This document shows positions 15,281 through 25,600 of a stretch of DNA of 64,000 nucleotides, in pieces (positions within the stretch are counted from its first letter, which is position 1; the number at the start of each line of letters is the position of its first letter). The position numbers and the translations under genes were made by a program. The notes below the pieces were generated by a model. The model was not told the DNA's origin and did not search any database. It worked only from the letters and a program-made list of their open reading frames with translations. Source of the DNA: Brochothrix thermosphacta DSM 20171 = FSL F6-1036 (lineage in GTDB: Bacteria > Bacillota > Bacilli > Lactobacillales > Listeriaceae). The stretch spans positions 186,001-250,000 of the forward strand of contig NZ_CP145608.1 in assembly GCF_036884295.1 (NCBI RefSeq), in the 5' to 3' direction.

Positions 15281-15508
15281 GTGAATGTTGTCACGGATTC
15301 AGCAATTTTGACATTGGTATCACATTTAGTATTTATGGGGATTGCATTCTTCTCGTTGCAAGCGCTAGATTTAGAAAAGATGATTCGTAAAAATAAAGTA
15401 GTGCAAGCACGTCTGTTATACATTCTTCTTGCTGTTGCTTTAGGTTACGGCGTTAGTTCATTTTTCTTATCTTATCTTTTAGCTGCACAAAATTTACCAT
15501 CCTTTTAA
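15281..15508 (+). CDS. ywzB: DUF1146 membrane protein (YwzB)
   Basis: Small protein of 75 residues with two predicted membrane helices (about 8-28 and 45-68) joined by a basic segment around LEKMIRKNKVVQ. It fits the DUF1146/YwzB family, conserved between the atp operon and murA in Bacilli. Its function is unknown. I chose GTG 15281 because AAGGAGG at 15264-15269 would be too close to TTG 15272. Confidence 0.85.
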   Translation: MNVVTDSAILTLVSHLVFMGIAFFSLQALDLEKMIRKNKVVQARLLYILLAVALGYGVSSFFLSYLLAAQNLPSF

Positions 15509-15559
15509 GTGATTTACAATTGCAAAAGACTTAAATCTTTGAAATCAAGGAACGAAGTA

Positions 15560-15588
15560 TGGAAAAAAAGTGCACATCGTGATAGTAT
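15560..15588 (+). promoter_or_regulatory. Candidate promoter of murA
   Basis: TGGAAA at 15560-15565 and TAGTAT at 15583-15588 are 17 bases apart, with an extended TGA before the -10. It lies 92 bases before murA. Confidence 0.45.
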
Positions 15589-15679
15589 TAAGAAGTTAGA
15601 AAAAACATACAAAATGAAATTTTAGCATAAATAATACAGAAATATAATCTAAATGGTTAGTTAGCGGAGGGATTTTAAA

Positions 15680-16981
15680 TTGGAAAAAATTATCGTTAGT
15701 GGGGGAAAAAGACTTGAAGGTTCTGTTCATATTGAAGGAGCCAAAAATGCAGTATTGCCAATTATTGCAGCGACTTTATTAGCAGAAGAAAATCAAGTGA
15801 CATTACATAACGTACCTAAGTTATCAGATGTTTATATGATTAATGAATTATTGCGTTACTTACAAGCTGATGTTGTGTTTGAAGGGGATAAAGTAACCGT
15901 TGATGCAACACGTACAATCGGATCGGAAGCACCGTTTGAATATGTAAGCCAAATGCGCGCTTCAATGGTAGTAATGGGACCGATGTTAGCACGTACTGGT
16001 CGTGCACGTGTAGCGTTACCAGGAGGCTGTGCCATTGGTTCGCGTCCCGTTGATTTACACTTGAAAGGTTTTGAAGCAATGGGTGCTGTTGTTAAAATCG
16101 AAGATGGTTATATGGAAGCAGCAGCAGAAAAATTAACTGGTGCAAACATTTACTTAGATTTTCCAAGTGTAGGTGCAACGCAAAATATTATGATGGCAGC
16201 AACATTAGCTGAAGGTACAACTACTTTAGAAAACGTTGCACGCGAACCTGAAATTGTTGACTTAGCAAACTTTTTAAATAAAATGGGTGCAAAAGTTATC
16301 GGTGCAGGAACAGAAACGATTCGTATTGAAGGCGTAAAAAAATTACATGGTGCGGAGCATTCAATTATTGCCGATCGTATTGAAGCCGGCACATTTATGA
16401 TTGCTGCAGCAATTACAGAAGGTAATATTTTCATTGATAACGCAGTGCCTGAGCATGCTGTTGCACTTATTGCGAAATTGCGTGAAATGGGCGTTGAAGT
16501 AATTAGTGAAAACGAAGGTCTTCGTGTGATTGGACCAAAAAAATTGAAACCTGTAGATGTTAAAACAATGCCACACCCAGGTTTTCCAACGGATATGCAA
16601 TCACAAATGATGGTTGCGCAAATTTGTGCGGATGGAACTTCAATGATGACAGAAACAGTTTTTGAAAATCGTTTTATGCATGTTGAAGAAATGCGTCGCA
16701 TGAATGCAGATATGAAAATTGAAGGCCGTACAGTTATTATGAATGGTCGCAAACCACTTCAAGGTGCAGAAGTTTCAGCAACTGACTTACGTGCAGCAGC
16801 AGCCTTAATTTTAACAGGTCTTGTATCTGATGGTTATACTCGTGTTACTCATCTGGAATATTTAGATCGTGGTTATACAGATTTCCATCTTAAATTACGC
16901 GATTTAGGAGCAACAATTCATCGCTTTGATGATGAAGCAATGACTGAAGAAGAAGCAATTTCACAACTTCAAACGGTTTAA
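15680..16981 (+). CDS. murA: UDP-GlcNAc 1-carboxyvinyltransferase
   Basis: MurA adds enolpyruvate from PEP to UDP-GlcNAc in the first committed step of peptidoglycan synthesis; 433 residues. The N-terminal GAKNAVLPI motif is present, and the catalytic cysteine, the fosfomycin target, is Cys117 in [12 protein letters not shown]. It starts with TTG 15680 behind GCGGAGGG. Its place between ywzB and mbl suggests the MurAA paralogue. A strong terminator follows. Confidence 0.96.
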   Translation: MEKIIVSGGKRLEGSVHIEGAKNAVLPIIAATLLAEENQVTLHNVPKLSDVYMINELLRYLQADVVFEGDKVTVDATRTIGSEAPFEYVSQMRASMVVMGPMLARTGRARVALPGGCAIGSRPVDLHLKGFEAMGAVVKIEDGYMEAAAEKLTGANIYLDFPSVGATQNIMMAATLAEGTTTLENVAREPEIVDLANFLNKMGAKVIGAGTETIRIEGVKKLHGAEHSIIADRIEAGTFMIAAAITEGNIFIDNAVPEHAVALIAKLREMGVEVISENEGLRVIGPKKLKPVDVKTMPHPGFPTDMQSQMMVAQICADGTSMMTETVFENRFMHVEEMRRMNADMKIEGRTVIMNGRKPLQGAEVSATDLRAAAALILTGLVSDGYTRVTHLEYLDRGYTDFHLKLRDLGATIHRFDDEAMTEEEAISQLQTV

Positions 16982-17009
16982 TCGAGGGTTTTGTGAGAAT
17001 GAAATAAGT

Positions 17010-17052
17010 GAAAAAGTCTGATACTGTGTAAAACAGTATCAGACTTTTTAAG
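17010..17052 (+). terminator. Terminator after murA
   Basis: AAAAAGTCTGATACTGT pairs perfectly with ACAGTATCAGACTTTTT, with a short GTAAA loop. It is nearly symmetric. Confidence 0.92.
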
Positions 17053-17079
17053 ATATACGTCGGCATTCGACAGTAACTA

Positions 17080-17088
17080 TGATATAAT
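17080..17088 (+). promoter_or_regulatory. Extended -10 promoter of mbl
   Basis: TGATATAAT is an extended -10 with perfect TATAAT, 50 bases before the mbl start and directly after the murA terminator. The -35 region is poor. Confidence 0.55.
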
Positions 17089-17138
17089 GATGTGATTGTA
17101 ATTATAGAAAACAGTGAATATTAGGAGGAAATATAAAG

Positions 17139-18122
17139 ATGGCAAAAGATATTGGAATCGACTTGGGGACCGCCAACGTTTTGATTTTTGTAAAAGGTAA
17201 AGGCATTGTCCTTAATGAACCCTCAGTTGTTGCATTAGATACAGCGACAAATAAAGTGTTAGCAGTTGGAGAAGAAGCCTATCAAATGGTTGGACGTACA
17301 CCGGGAAGTATCGTAGCAATTCGTCCGATGCGTGATGGTGTTATCGCTGATTTTGATATTACTCAAGCGATGTTACAGTATTTCATTAACAAGTTAAAAG
17401 TTAAGAGTATGTTCTCACGGCCACGTATTTTAATTTGCTGTCCAACGAACATTACAAGTGTTGAACAAAAGGCGATTCGTCAAGCAGCAGAATCAACAGG
17501 TAGTCGTAATGTATTTATCGAAGAAGAGCCAAAAGTAGCAGCTGTTGGTGTTGGAATGAACATATTTGAACCAAGCGGCAATATGGTAATCGATATCGGT
17601 GGAGGTACAACAGATGTTGCAGTACTTTCAATGGGTGGTATTGTAACAAGTGAGTCATTAAAAATGGCAGGTAACACACTTGATAACGACATTCTTAATC
17701 ATGTAAAACGTGAACATAATTTATTAATCGGTGAACGTACAGCTGAAGCCATTAAAATTACTATTGGTACAGCAACTCCGACTGATACTGAAGAAACAAT
17801 GGATATTCGTGGACGTGATTTATTAACAGGTTTACCACGTACATTAACAATCAATGAAACTGAGATTCGTGAAGCAATGCGTGAATCAGTTTACGCTATT
17901 GTAGATACAGCTAAAACAGTCTTAGAGAATACTCCGCCAGAACTTTCTGCAGATATTATTGATCGTGGTGTTGTTGTAACAGGTGGTGGGGCTTTGTTAA
18001 GAGGCCTTGATAAATTACTTTCTGATGAATTGAAAGTACCAGTTGCAGTAGCTGATTCACCATTAGATGCAGTTGCAATGGGAACAGGCGTATTATTAGA
18101 TCATTTAGTTAACCAAAAATAA
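17139..18122 (+). CDS. mbl: Rod-shape actin homologue Mbl
   Basis: MreB-family actin of 327 residues that forms membrane-bound filaments directing sidewall peptidoglycan synthesis. The nucleotide-binding motifs are intact: DLGTANVLIF (phosphate 1), DIGGGTTDVAV (phosphate 2) and VVTGGGALLRG (adenosine). LICCPTNITSVEQKAI and the position after murA fit Mbl better than MreB, which usually precedes mreC-mreD. An AGGAGG site precedes ATG 17139. fabZ follows after 17 bases and is probably cotranscribed. It implies a rod-shaped cell. Confidence 0.94.
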   Translation: MAKDIGIDLGTANVLIFVKGKGIVLNEPSVVALDTATNKVLAVGEEAYQMVGRTPGSIVAIRPMRDGVIADFDITQAMLQYFINKLKVKSMFSRPRILICCPTNITSVEQKAIRQAAESTGSRNVFIEEEPKVAAVGVGMNIFEPSGNMVIDIGGGTTDVAVLSMGGIVTSESLKMAGNTLDNDILNHVKREHNLLIGERTAEAIKITIGTATPTDTEETMDIRGRDLLTGLPRTLTINETEIREAMRESVYAIVDTAKTVLENTPPELSADIIDRGVVVTGGGALLRGLDKLLSDELKVPVAVADSPLDAVAMGTGVLLDHLVNQK

Positions 18123-18139
18123 TGAGGAGGTAGTTCATA

Positions 18140-18565
18140 ATGATGACAAGTAATGAAATTAAACAAGCGTTACCACATCGTTACCCTTTTCTATTAGTCG
18201 ATCGTGTTATTGAAGTAGAAGCTGGGAAACAAGCACGTGCGTATAAAAACGTTTCGCATAACGATCCCTTTTTCGAAGGTCATTTCCCGCAATTCCCAGT
18301 GATGCCAGGTGTTCTTATTTTAGAAGCATTGGCACAAACAGCAGGATTAGCAATGGCGAATAAAGAAGAGACTAACAAAATTGGATTGTTTGCAGGTGTT
18401 GATAAATGCCGCTTTAAAAAACAAGTTGTACCAGGTGATCAGTTGCATTTAGCAGCTGAAATCACACGACAAAAAGGTGCGATTGCAAAAGCACACGTTA
18501 TTGCGACAGTTGATGGTGAAATCGCGTGTGAAGCAGACATAATGTTTGCAATGGCTGAAGTGTAA
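18140..18565 (+). CDS. fabZ: 3-hydroxyacyl-ACP dehydratase FabZ
   Basis: Hot-dog-fold dehydratase of type II fatty acid synthesis, 141 residues. The catalytic pair is visible: His in [12 protein letters not shown] and Glu in [17 protein letters not shown] at 18124-18129 serves ATG 18140 (18143 is also possible). No other fab gene is nearby; the mbl-fabZ pairing is the Listeria arrangement as I recall it. A palindromic repeat array begins six bases after its stop and may terminate it. Confidence 0.95.
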   Translation: MMTSNEIKQALPHRYPFLLVDRVIEVEAGKQARAYKNVSHNDPFFEGHFPQFPVMPGVLILEALAQTAGLAMANKEETNKIGLFAGVDKCRFKKQVVPGDQLHLAAEITRQKGAIAKAHVIATVDGEIACEADIMFAMAEV

Positions 18566-18570
18566 TAAAA

Positions 18571-19262
18571 GTGAAACACCCTGTTCATTCTTCAAGAAAT
18601 TGGAAAAACTAAAAAACATTCGTTAGACTAGAAATTTTAGTTAGGATAGACTGGTCCATGTCTATTTAAAACTTGAATTTCAGGTCTAATGTTTTTTATT
18701 TGTTCTGAAATTTCGCAAGAGAATAGGTGTTTCAACTGAAGATAGGCAATAAAGCGAGAAACACTAATACTACCATTTAGATTTCAGGTCTCGTTATATT
18801 ATTGAATCCCGTTATGAAATTTTGATAAAGTTGGCTTAGTTTTTGGAGGAATGCCTACTAAAGCACTTAAATTTCAGGTCTTGTAGTGGTTTTTTTATAG
18901 GTGTATGAAATTTTAAGTTTTTTTGGTTGAAGTACTAGAGACGATAAAAGTGAAACACCCTGTTCATTCTTCAAGAAATTGAAAAAACTAAAAAACATTC
19001 GTTAGACTAGAAATTTTAGTTAGGATAGACTGGTCCATGTCTATTTAAAACTTAAATTTCAGGTCTAATGTTTTTTATTTGTTCTGAAATTTCGCAAGAG
19101 AATAGGTGTTGCAACTGGAGATAGGCAATAAAGCGAGAAACACTAATACTACCATTTAGATTTCAGGTCTCGTTATATTATTGAATCCCGTTATGAAATG
19201 TCGATAAAGTAAGCTTAGTTTTCTGGAGACATGTCTGTTTCTGATTCGAATTTCAGGTCTCG
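18571..19262. repeat. Tandem 379-bp palindromic repeat units
   Basis: The sequence beginning GTGAAACACCCTGTTC at 18571 repeats at 18950 with few changes. In each unit, the first about 164 bases form a long imperfect palindrome (18570-18735; 18949-19113): GAAACACC pairs with GGTGTTTC and TAAAAAACATT with AATGTTTTTTA. The motif ATTTCAGGTCT occurs six times, at 18677, 18781, 18871, 19056, 19160 and 19250, at spacings 104, 90, 185, 104 and 90. The first hairpin, which ends in a T-run, may terminate fabZ. No reading frame is credible. It is probably a structured RNA or a non-autonomous repeat. Confidence 0.85.
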
Positions 19263-19318
19263 CTTTAATTTTATGTCTTTACGATATCTCGATAAAGTAG
19301 TTTCAAACGATGATACAA

Positions 19319-19350
19319 GCCGTAAGCATGTGATGCTTACGGTTTTTTTG
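19319..19350 (+). terminator. Terminator downstream of repeat array
   Basis: GCCGTAAGCAT and ATGCTTACGG form a 10-bp perfect stem with a short loop, followed by seven T. No annotated gene lies immediately upstream, which suggests that the repeat array itself is transcribed. Confidence 0.88.
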
Positions 19351-19410
19351 ATGATTGTGGTCTAATTGTGATAAACTGTTAAAGAGAATATAAGAACGGT
19401 GGAGATTAAT

Positions 19411-20142
19411 ATGGCACGTAAAATCACAGTGTTAGGGATTCCTTTTTATAATACAAAATTACAAGAGATGGTTTCTGAACTAACGGATAGAATTGATTCG
19501 CAACAAAAAACATTTGTAGTGACCGCCAATCCTGAAATTGTTATGAAAGCATACGATGACCCATCGTTTAAAGCACATATTACACAAGCTGATTACATTA
19601 CTGCTGATGGTATCGGGGTAGTGAAGGCGACCGAACATCTAAAAGAGCCTTTGCCTGAGAGAGTAACAGGGTTTGATATGTTTCAAAACCTGTTAGAAAG
19701 AGGGAACGCGAAGGGCTATTCGCTTTATCTCGTGGGTGGTACAGAAGAGGTAATCAATAAAACACATAAAGTCGTGCGCTCTTCTTATCCAAATATTAAC
19801 TTAAAGGGATCACATAGTGGTTTTTTTGTGACAACAACAGAACGGTGTGACGTTCAAAATGCTATTATTGATAGCAAAGCAGATATGGTATTTGTAGCGA
19901 TGGGCAGCCCGTATCAAGAGACCTTCATCACCGAAATTTTACCGCAAATACAAAAAGGACTTTTCATGGGAATAGGCGGAAGTTTTGATGTATTAAGTGG
20001 CACTGTCAAACGCGCTCCGCTCTTCTGGCAAAAGTTAGGATTGGAGTGGTTTTATCGCTTAGCTTCACAACCCACACGTCTTTGGCGTATGAAAGATTTG
20101 GTGCGTTTTTATCTTGCGGCACGTAAAGAAGCTAAACGATAG
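19411..20142 (+). CDS. tagA: WecG/TagA N-acetylmannosaminyltransferase
   Basis: GT26-family glycosyltransferase, 243 residues, which transfers ManNAc from UDP-ManNAc to GlcNAc-PP-undecaprenol to finish the linkage disaccharide of wall teichoic acid. Family motifs: TANPEIVMKAYDD, ADGIGVV, RVTGFDM and GIGGSFDVLSGTVKRAP. The start ATG 19411 is preceded by CGGTGGAG; the earlier GTG 19399 lies inside that ribosome site. Donor and acceptor enzymes (mnaA, tagO) are both in this window. Confidence 0.93.
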   Translation: MARKITVLGIPFYNTKLQEMVSELTDRIDSQQKTFVVTANPEIVMKAYDDPSFKAHITQADYITADGIGVVKATEHLKEPLPERVTGFDMFQNLLERGNAKGYSLYLVGGTEEVINKTHKVVRSSYPNINLKGSHSGFFVTTTERCDVQNAIIDSKADMVFVAMGSPYQETFITEILPQIQKGLFMGIGGSFDVLSGTVKRAPLFWQKLGLEWFYRLASQPTRLWRMKDLVRFYLAARKEAKR

Positions 20143-20150
20143 GAGGTCAC

Positions 20151-21257
20151 ATGATGAAATTCGTTGAAATGAAAATATATCGTATGAAACTGCCGCTCGC
20201 GCAGTCGTTTTCTAATTCGCAAACAACATTAACCTACCGTCGCTTTGATTTAGTGCGTTTGACTACAACAACTGGAGAAGTTGGCTGGGGTGAGACCGTA
20301 GCTTTTGAGACGCCTTGGTACACCTCCGAAACAGTGACGACTTGCCATGATGCGTTAGTGAATTATATTTGGCCACTTATCAGAAATAAAGAAATTGCTG
20401 ACCCGAAAGCGCTTAATCTTATTTTAAATAAGCTAAAAGGGCATCATATGGCCCGTTCAGCTGTCGAAACATCCTTTTGGGGTATTTATGCAAAAAAAAA
20501 CAAACAACCGTTGTATCGGCTTTTAGGTAGTGATAATGCCGCTGTTGCTGTTGGGATTAGTCTAGGTATGAATAATTTAGAAGATTTAATGCAAGAAGTA
20601 CAAGCAGCTGTTGAAAAAGGCTATACCCGTGTTAAAATAAAAATAAAACCCGGTTGGGATATTCTACCCGTTCAAACAATCCGTCAGTCTTATCCGCATT
20701 TGAAATTAATGGTGGATGCGAATGGGGCCTATGATCTAGCAGATGTTGACGTGTTTAAAGCATTAGATGCCTATGATTTGGAGATGATCGAACAGCCGCT
20801 CGGAGATGATGATTTTATTAATCATGCAAAACTTCAACGTATCATCCGGACAAAAATATGTTTAGATGAAAACATCCATAGCATAGAAGATGTTAAAGTG
20901 GCACATCAATTAGGTAGTGCTCGTGCCATCAATTTGAAGTGGGCGAGAGTCGGCGGTTTGTTTAACGCGTTAGAGATTATTCAATACTGTCAAAAGCATG
21001 ACCTATTGGTGTGGTGTGGCGGTATGTTTGAATCAGGTGTTGGTCGATCATATAATTTAGCATTGGCATCGCTTGAGGGGCTGGATTTCCCTGGTGACAT
21101 ATCAGAATCTTCTCGGTATTGGTCGGAAGATATCGTTGAACAGCCACAAAAATTGGTAGAGGGTCGTTTACTCATACCAAAAATTAGCGGAGCTGGATTC
21201 AACATTAGTAAAAAGCGTGTAGAGAAATATAGTGAAAAAATAGAGTCGTTCATCTGA
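20151..21257 (+). CDS. Enolase-superfamily N-acylamino acid racemase
   Basis: A muconate-lactonizing-subgroup enolase of 368 residues, in the MenC/N-succinylamino-acid-racemase branch. The catalytic lysines are visible as the KxK in VKIKIKPGWD (near 165) and in NLKWARVGG (near 265). The three metal ligands are in MVDANGAYDL, EMIEQPL and CLDENIH. No menaquinone genes flank it, so racemisation is more likely than o-succinylbenzoate synthesis, though both activities occur in the family. It starts at ATG 20151 behind AGGAGG and sits between tagA and tagO, as in Listeria. Confidence 0.82.
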   Translation: MMKFVEMKIYRMKLPLAQSFSNSQTTLTYRRFDLVRLTTTTGEVGWGETVAFETPWYTSETVTTCHDALVNYIWPLIRNKEIADPKALNLILNKLKGHHMARSAVETSFWGIYAKKNKQPLYRLLGSDNAAVAVGISLGMNNLEDLMQEVQAAVEKGYTRVKIKIKPGWDILPVQTIRQSYPHLKLMVDANGAYDLADVDVFKALDAYDLEMIEQPLGDDDFINHAKLQRIIRTKICLDENIHSIEDVKVAHQLGSARAINLKWARVGGLFNALEIIQYCQKHDLLVWCGGMFESGVGRSYNLALASLEGLDFPGDISESSRYWSEDIVEQPQKLVEGRLLIPKISGAGFNISKKRVEKYSEKIESFI

Positions 21258-21293
21258 CTGGATTTTCAGAGGTGTTCTTGAGGAGGAAACAAA

Positions 21294-22376
21294 GTGGTTA
21301 CAATTACTTTGATAGTAGTATTTTTAGCATCGGTCATATTAACACCGCTTGTGCGTAAATTTGCGTTTGCAATCGGGGCCGTTGATGTACCGAACGATCG
21401 ACGTGTCAATAAAAAAGCAATGCCAACATTAGGTGGATTAGCTATTATTTTAAGTTTTTTAATTGGTTTTGTCATATTGCCTGTTGATTTGAGTTCGTTT
21501 TGGCCTATTTTAGTCGGAGCTTTTGTTGTGACATTAGTAGGTGTATTGGATGACCGCTTTGAATTGACAGCCGGCATGAAGCTATTTGGGCAATTTTTAG
21601 CAGCTTCTGTTGTTGTATTTGGTGGAAATCTAATGATTAATTACTTAACCTTACCACTAATTGGTCAAATTAATTTTGGTTGGTTTGCCGGACCTTTCAC
21701 CATTATCTGGATTATTGCCATTATGAATGCAATCAATTTAGTTGATGGTTTAGATGGTTTAGCAGGTGGTATCTCATCAATCGTCTTAATCTCAATTGCG
21801 GCGATGGCGTATGTATTGAATGATTTTATTGTTTTTCCGTTAGCGATGGTGCTTGTTGCTGCCATTCTAGGTTTTTTAATTTACAATTTCCATCCTGCCT
21901 CTATTTTCATGGGAGATACAGGCGCGCTCTTTTTAGGGTACATGATAGGTGTATTATCTGTGATGGGCTTTAAAAATGTGACGTTTATCTCATTGATTAT
22001 CCCAATTATGATTTTAGGTGTACCATTTTCAGATACATTTTTTGCAATTGTAAGACGACTAGCACAAAAAAAATCGATTTCTGAAGCGGACCATTCACAT
22101 CTGCATCATCGTTTATTGGCACTAGGCTTTACACATCGCCAAACAGTAATATTAATTTATGCTTTAAGCGCACTGTTTGCGATTGGCGCCTTTACTTTTT
22201 TTATCTCGTCTTTCGTCGGCTCAATTATGTTGTTTATACTATTGCTACTAGCGTTGGAGTTACTTGTAGAGTTTGTCGGTTGGATTAGTCCAGAATATCG
22301 TCCAATCATTAATTTTTTCCAAAAATGGATGAGTAACATTACAAAATATCGCAAAAATAAACGCAAAACGAAGTAA
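21294..22376 (+). CDS. tagO: Undecaprenyl-phosphate GlcNAc-1-P transferase TagO
   Basis: Polytopic membrane enzyme, 360 residues, about ten to eleven helices, that starts wall teichoic acid synthesis by moving GlcNAc-1-phosphate to undecaprenyl phosphate. MraY/WecA motifs are intact: NDRRVNKKAMPTLGG, GVLDDRF, NAINLVDGLDGLAGG, FMGDTGALFLG and the HLHHRL loop near 268. It starts with GTG 21294 behind GAGGAGG. A strong terminator follows, which marks the boundary of the accessory block. Confidence 0.95.
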   Translation: MVTITLIVVFLASVILTPLVRKFAFAIGAVDVPNDRRVNKKAMPTLGGLAIILSFLIGFVILPVDLSSFWPILVGAFVVTLVGVLDDRFELTAGMKLFGQFLAASVVVFGGNLMINYLTLPLIGQINFGWFAGPFTIIWIIAIMNAINLVDGLDGLAGGISSIVLISIAAMAYVLNDFIVFPLAMVLVAAILGFLIYNFHPASIFMGDTGALFLGYMIGVLSVMGFKNVTFISLIIPIMILGVPFSDTFFAIVRRLAQKKSISEADHSHLHHRLLALGFTHRQTVILIYALSALFAIGAFTFFISSFVGSIMLFILLLLALELLVEFVGWISPEYRPIINFFQKWMSNITKYRKNKRKTK

Positions 22377-22423
22377 AAGCAACTTATTGTTGCAAAACGT
22401 GTTTGATTTTCATAAATGAATGA

Positions 22424-22476
22424 AAAACCCTTATAAAACGGCGTTTCACAGCCGGTTTATAAGGGTTTTTTTTTTG
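22424..22476 (+). terminator. Terminator after tagO
   Basis: AAAAACCCTTATAAA-CGGC and GCCG-TTTATAAGGGTTTTT form a long stem followed by more than ten T. Confidence 0.93.
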
Positions 22477-22684
22477 ATTTGGCAGCTATTAAAATAAAAA
22501 AATAGCGTTATTTTAATAATTAAATGTAAAAATATGGGAAAAAGTGGTGAGCTATTGCAATTCATGTTCAAAAATTGACGTGTAATGAACTTTAGTTTCA
22601 ATGAGATTGACGATAAGATTAGTCATAGGGAAAAACAAATGGTTCTATATAGAACTGAAAAACATTTATTGAAGGAAGATTAGA
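22477..22684. other. Leader region of the large surface protein
   Basis: Contains a perfect 10-bp inverted repeat, ATTAAAATAA (22488-22497) with TTATTTTAAT (22508-22517), of unknown role. TTGACG occurs at 22575 and 22607 but without convincing -10 boxes. It must hold the promoter of the next gene. Confidence 0.45.
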
Positions 22685-25600
22685 TTGAATAAGAAGAAAA
22701 TTTTTGGCATAGCAATGAGTATCAACTTAATTGCGTCACCGCTATTGGTGGATGTAGCACCTGTTTTGGCAAAAGCAGATGAGAAAACTCCGCAAAAAGA
22801 AAGCCGTTTTGTGAATCAAAACATTAACTTGTTGAAAAATCCAGAAATGGCACCAGCAGCAAATGGTTTAGGTGTTTTAGGTTATAACTTATATAGCTAT
22901 AACATTACAACTGGAGAGTTAGATGCATCTCAAAACAAATCAGGTACATATGGAACACAAGTAAACCATGACACGTATGTTCAACAAGCTGAAAGTGGCA
23001 AGTTACGTTTCACCACTGATCTTGGAGGAGTTCAGGTTATTAAAGGAACAGATGGACCTGTCGTAGAACAACAAGTGCCTGTGATTGCCGGTCAAACATA
23101 TGAGTTTTCTTTTAAAGCTCAATTAGAAGGAGATAGCAGCTATTGGACACGTAAAGACTTTGCTGTTCTTTATTCAATGGGAGCGGCTCTTACCAAAGAT
23201 ATATATGATGACACAGCTACACGTACTTTTAAAACAACTTATACAGCAACGAAAACAGGTACAGTTCCAATTCGTTTCGGAATTTACCGTTCATACCGTG
23301 CGAATACCGCAGGAGCAACACAACATAACTATGTGTGGGATGCTAAGGTAGTTAACGTTGACAAATCAGCGCCAGCAGCACCAAAAGCTAACCGTCTCGA
23401 TACAGATAGTAGTGCACTAACAGGAACTGCTGAAGCAAATACATCGATATTGATCAAAGATAGTGCAGGTCAATTACTTTCAACAATAAAAGTTGATGCG
23501 AAAGGTAACTACTCATTCGATGTTAAAAACCCCGCGTATAACACTGTCTACTATATTGCTAACAAAGATATCGCTGGTAATATCAGTGATGATACAAAGG
23601 TGACTGTAGCACAAGGTAACGTTATTGCACCTGTATTAGATCGTGTGGATGATGAGATGGCAACTGTGGTAGGTCACACAGAACCAAAATCAAAAGTAAC
23701 TGCAACATATAATAATGCGCAAAATGAAATGATTACTTCTGAAGCAATGGCTGATGACAACGGTGATTTCAGTTTGGAAATTAAGAGTGGTATTAAAGCA
23801 GAAACAGATTTCAAGGTGATTTCAGAGCTTAACGGCGTGAAGAGTAAAGAAACTTCTTTCCATGTTATTGAGAAGACTTATGAAACAGCTGTTGTAACTG
23901 TTGATAATTTGTTCGTAGATAAAACACACGCAGCGATTATTAAGGGCATGGATGAATCAATTATTGCAAATGCACAAGCTGATGTTGATTTAGTGAAAAA
24001 TGCTGATCGTAAAGCAGAATTGCAAGTATTAGTGGATTCAGCAACAGCGATGTTAATCGAACGTAATAAACAATCAGCATTATCAACAGATATGGCAGAC
24101 GTTTTTGCAAATGCTGAAGAAACAGTATTAGTTGACGGTGTAACAGAAGAGCAATTAGAAAAAATTGGTGCAGCAATTGCTGATTTAACAGATAAAGAGA
24201 AAGCAGCAGAATTTGAACAACGATTAGAAAATGCTCAAACGTTATTAACAGAACGACGTCATCAAGAAGCAGCAACAGCGGCGATTGAAGCGTTATTCAC
24301 TGATAATACACATGAAGCGATTGGCAAAGATGTTGTAAAAGAAGCAATCGATGCAGCGACAGAATTAGTATCTAAAGTAACCGATGCAGATAAAAAGGCA
24401 GAGTACACAGAACAAATTAAAGTGGCACAAGAGTTATTAGATACTCGTATTGAAAATGCTCGTCTATTAGGATTAGCAAATGATGCAGTAGCAGCATTAT
24501 TTACAACAGCTGATAAAGCAGAATTGATTGCTGGTATGACTCAAGAAACAATCGATGCAGCTGCAGAAGTTGTTGCAGGTGTAAACGATGCAGATGAAGC
24601 GGCTAGAACAGCGTTAGAGTCAGATATCAAACATGCAACAGCATTGTTAGTAGAGCGTCACAATCAAGAAGCCGCAACAATAGCAATCGATAAGTTGTTT
24701 GCAGATGATACTCATTCTCAAATGCACCCAGACTTAACACAAAAACAAATTGATGCAGCACAAGCATTGGTTGATAAAGTGAAAGATGCTGAACCATTAG
24801 CGAAATTCACTGCAGAAATCAAAGCAGCTCAAAAATTCCTTGATATTGAAAACGCACATCTTGCACACTTAGCAGCGACTCAAGATGCTGTTGAAAACTT
24901 ATTCACAGGACCAAACCATACAGCTATTAAGAGTACAACAGATCAACGTGAAATTAATGATGTTCAAGCATTAGTTAACGCGGTTGCTTACCCAGAAGAA
25001 AAAGCGAAGTTACAAGCAGAAGTTGATAAAGCACAAGATTTCTTGACTAACACAACAGCTGTTGTTATAGAAAAAATCGCTGCTCTTTCAACAGATTTAA
25101 TTGCAAATGACAAACTCACAGCAAATGGTGCAGTGGCAATGATCACAGACCAAACGCAAATCGATGATGTTTATAATGCGATTGTTAAAATGCCTGCAAG
25201 TGTAAAAGATAAAGCAACTTACACAGCGCAAGTTAAAGCAGTTGAAGATTTATATAAAAACCGTACAAATGAGCAAGTCGGAAACCTCGCGCAAAATAAT
25301 GAGTTTGACCTTGGTATTACAGAATGGACAACTTGGATGTCATCAACAGCAAAACGTCCAACAACTGTTCGTGATGGTGCTGAAGGCAACAACGTTATTA
25401 AACTAGAAGGTAACTCAAGTGCTGAGCAAATTATCGAAGATTTAGATCCAAATACAACGTACACATTAACTGCATACGTTAAAGCAGATAAAGGTGGACG
25501 TATCAAGTTAGGCGCTAAAAACTTTGGTGGTGTTAATACACTTGGTTCAAACTTTACTCAAGATAAATACTCTAAAGGTGAAGTAACATTTACAACGGGA

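Noticed and set aside
16150..16752. 200-codon open frame antisense to murA
   Set aside because: It lies wholly opposite a conserved gene, has no ribosome site, and its composition is what the complementary frame of murA would give.
18571..19262. Possible CRISPR array from the repeated ATTTCAGGTCT motif
   Set aside because: The repeats are only 11 bases and spaced by 90, 104 or 185 bases, the intervening sequence is itself duplicated, and no cas genes are near.
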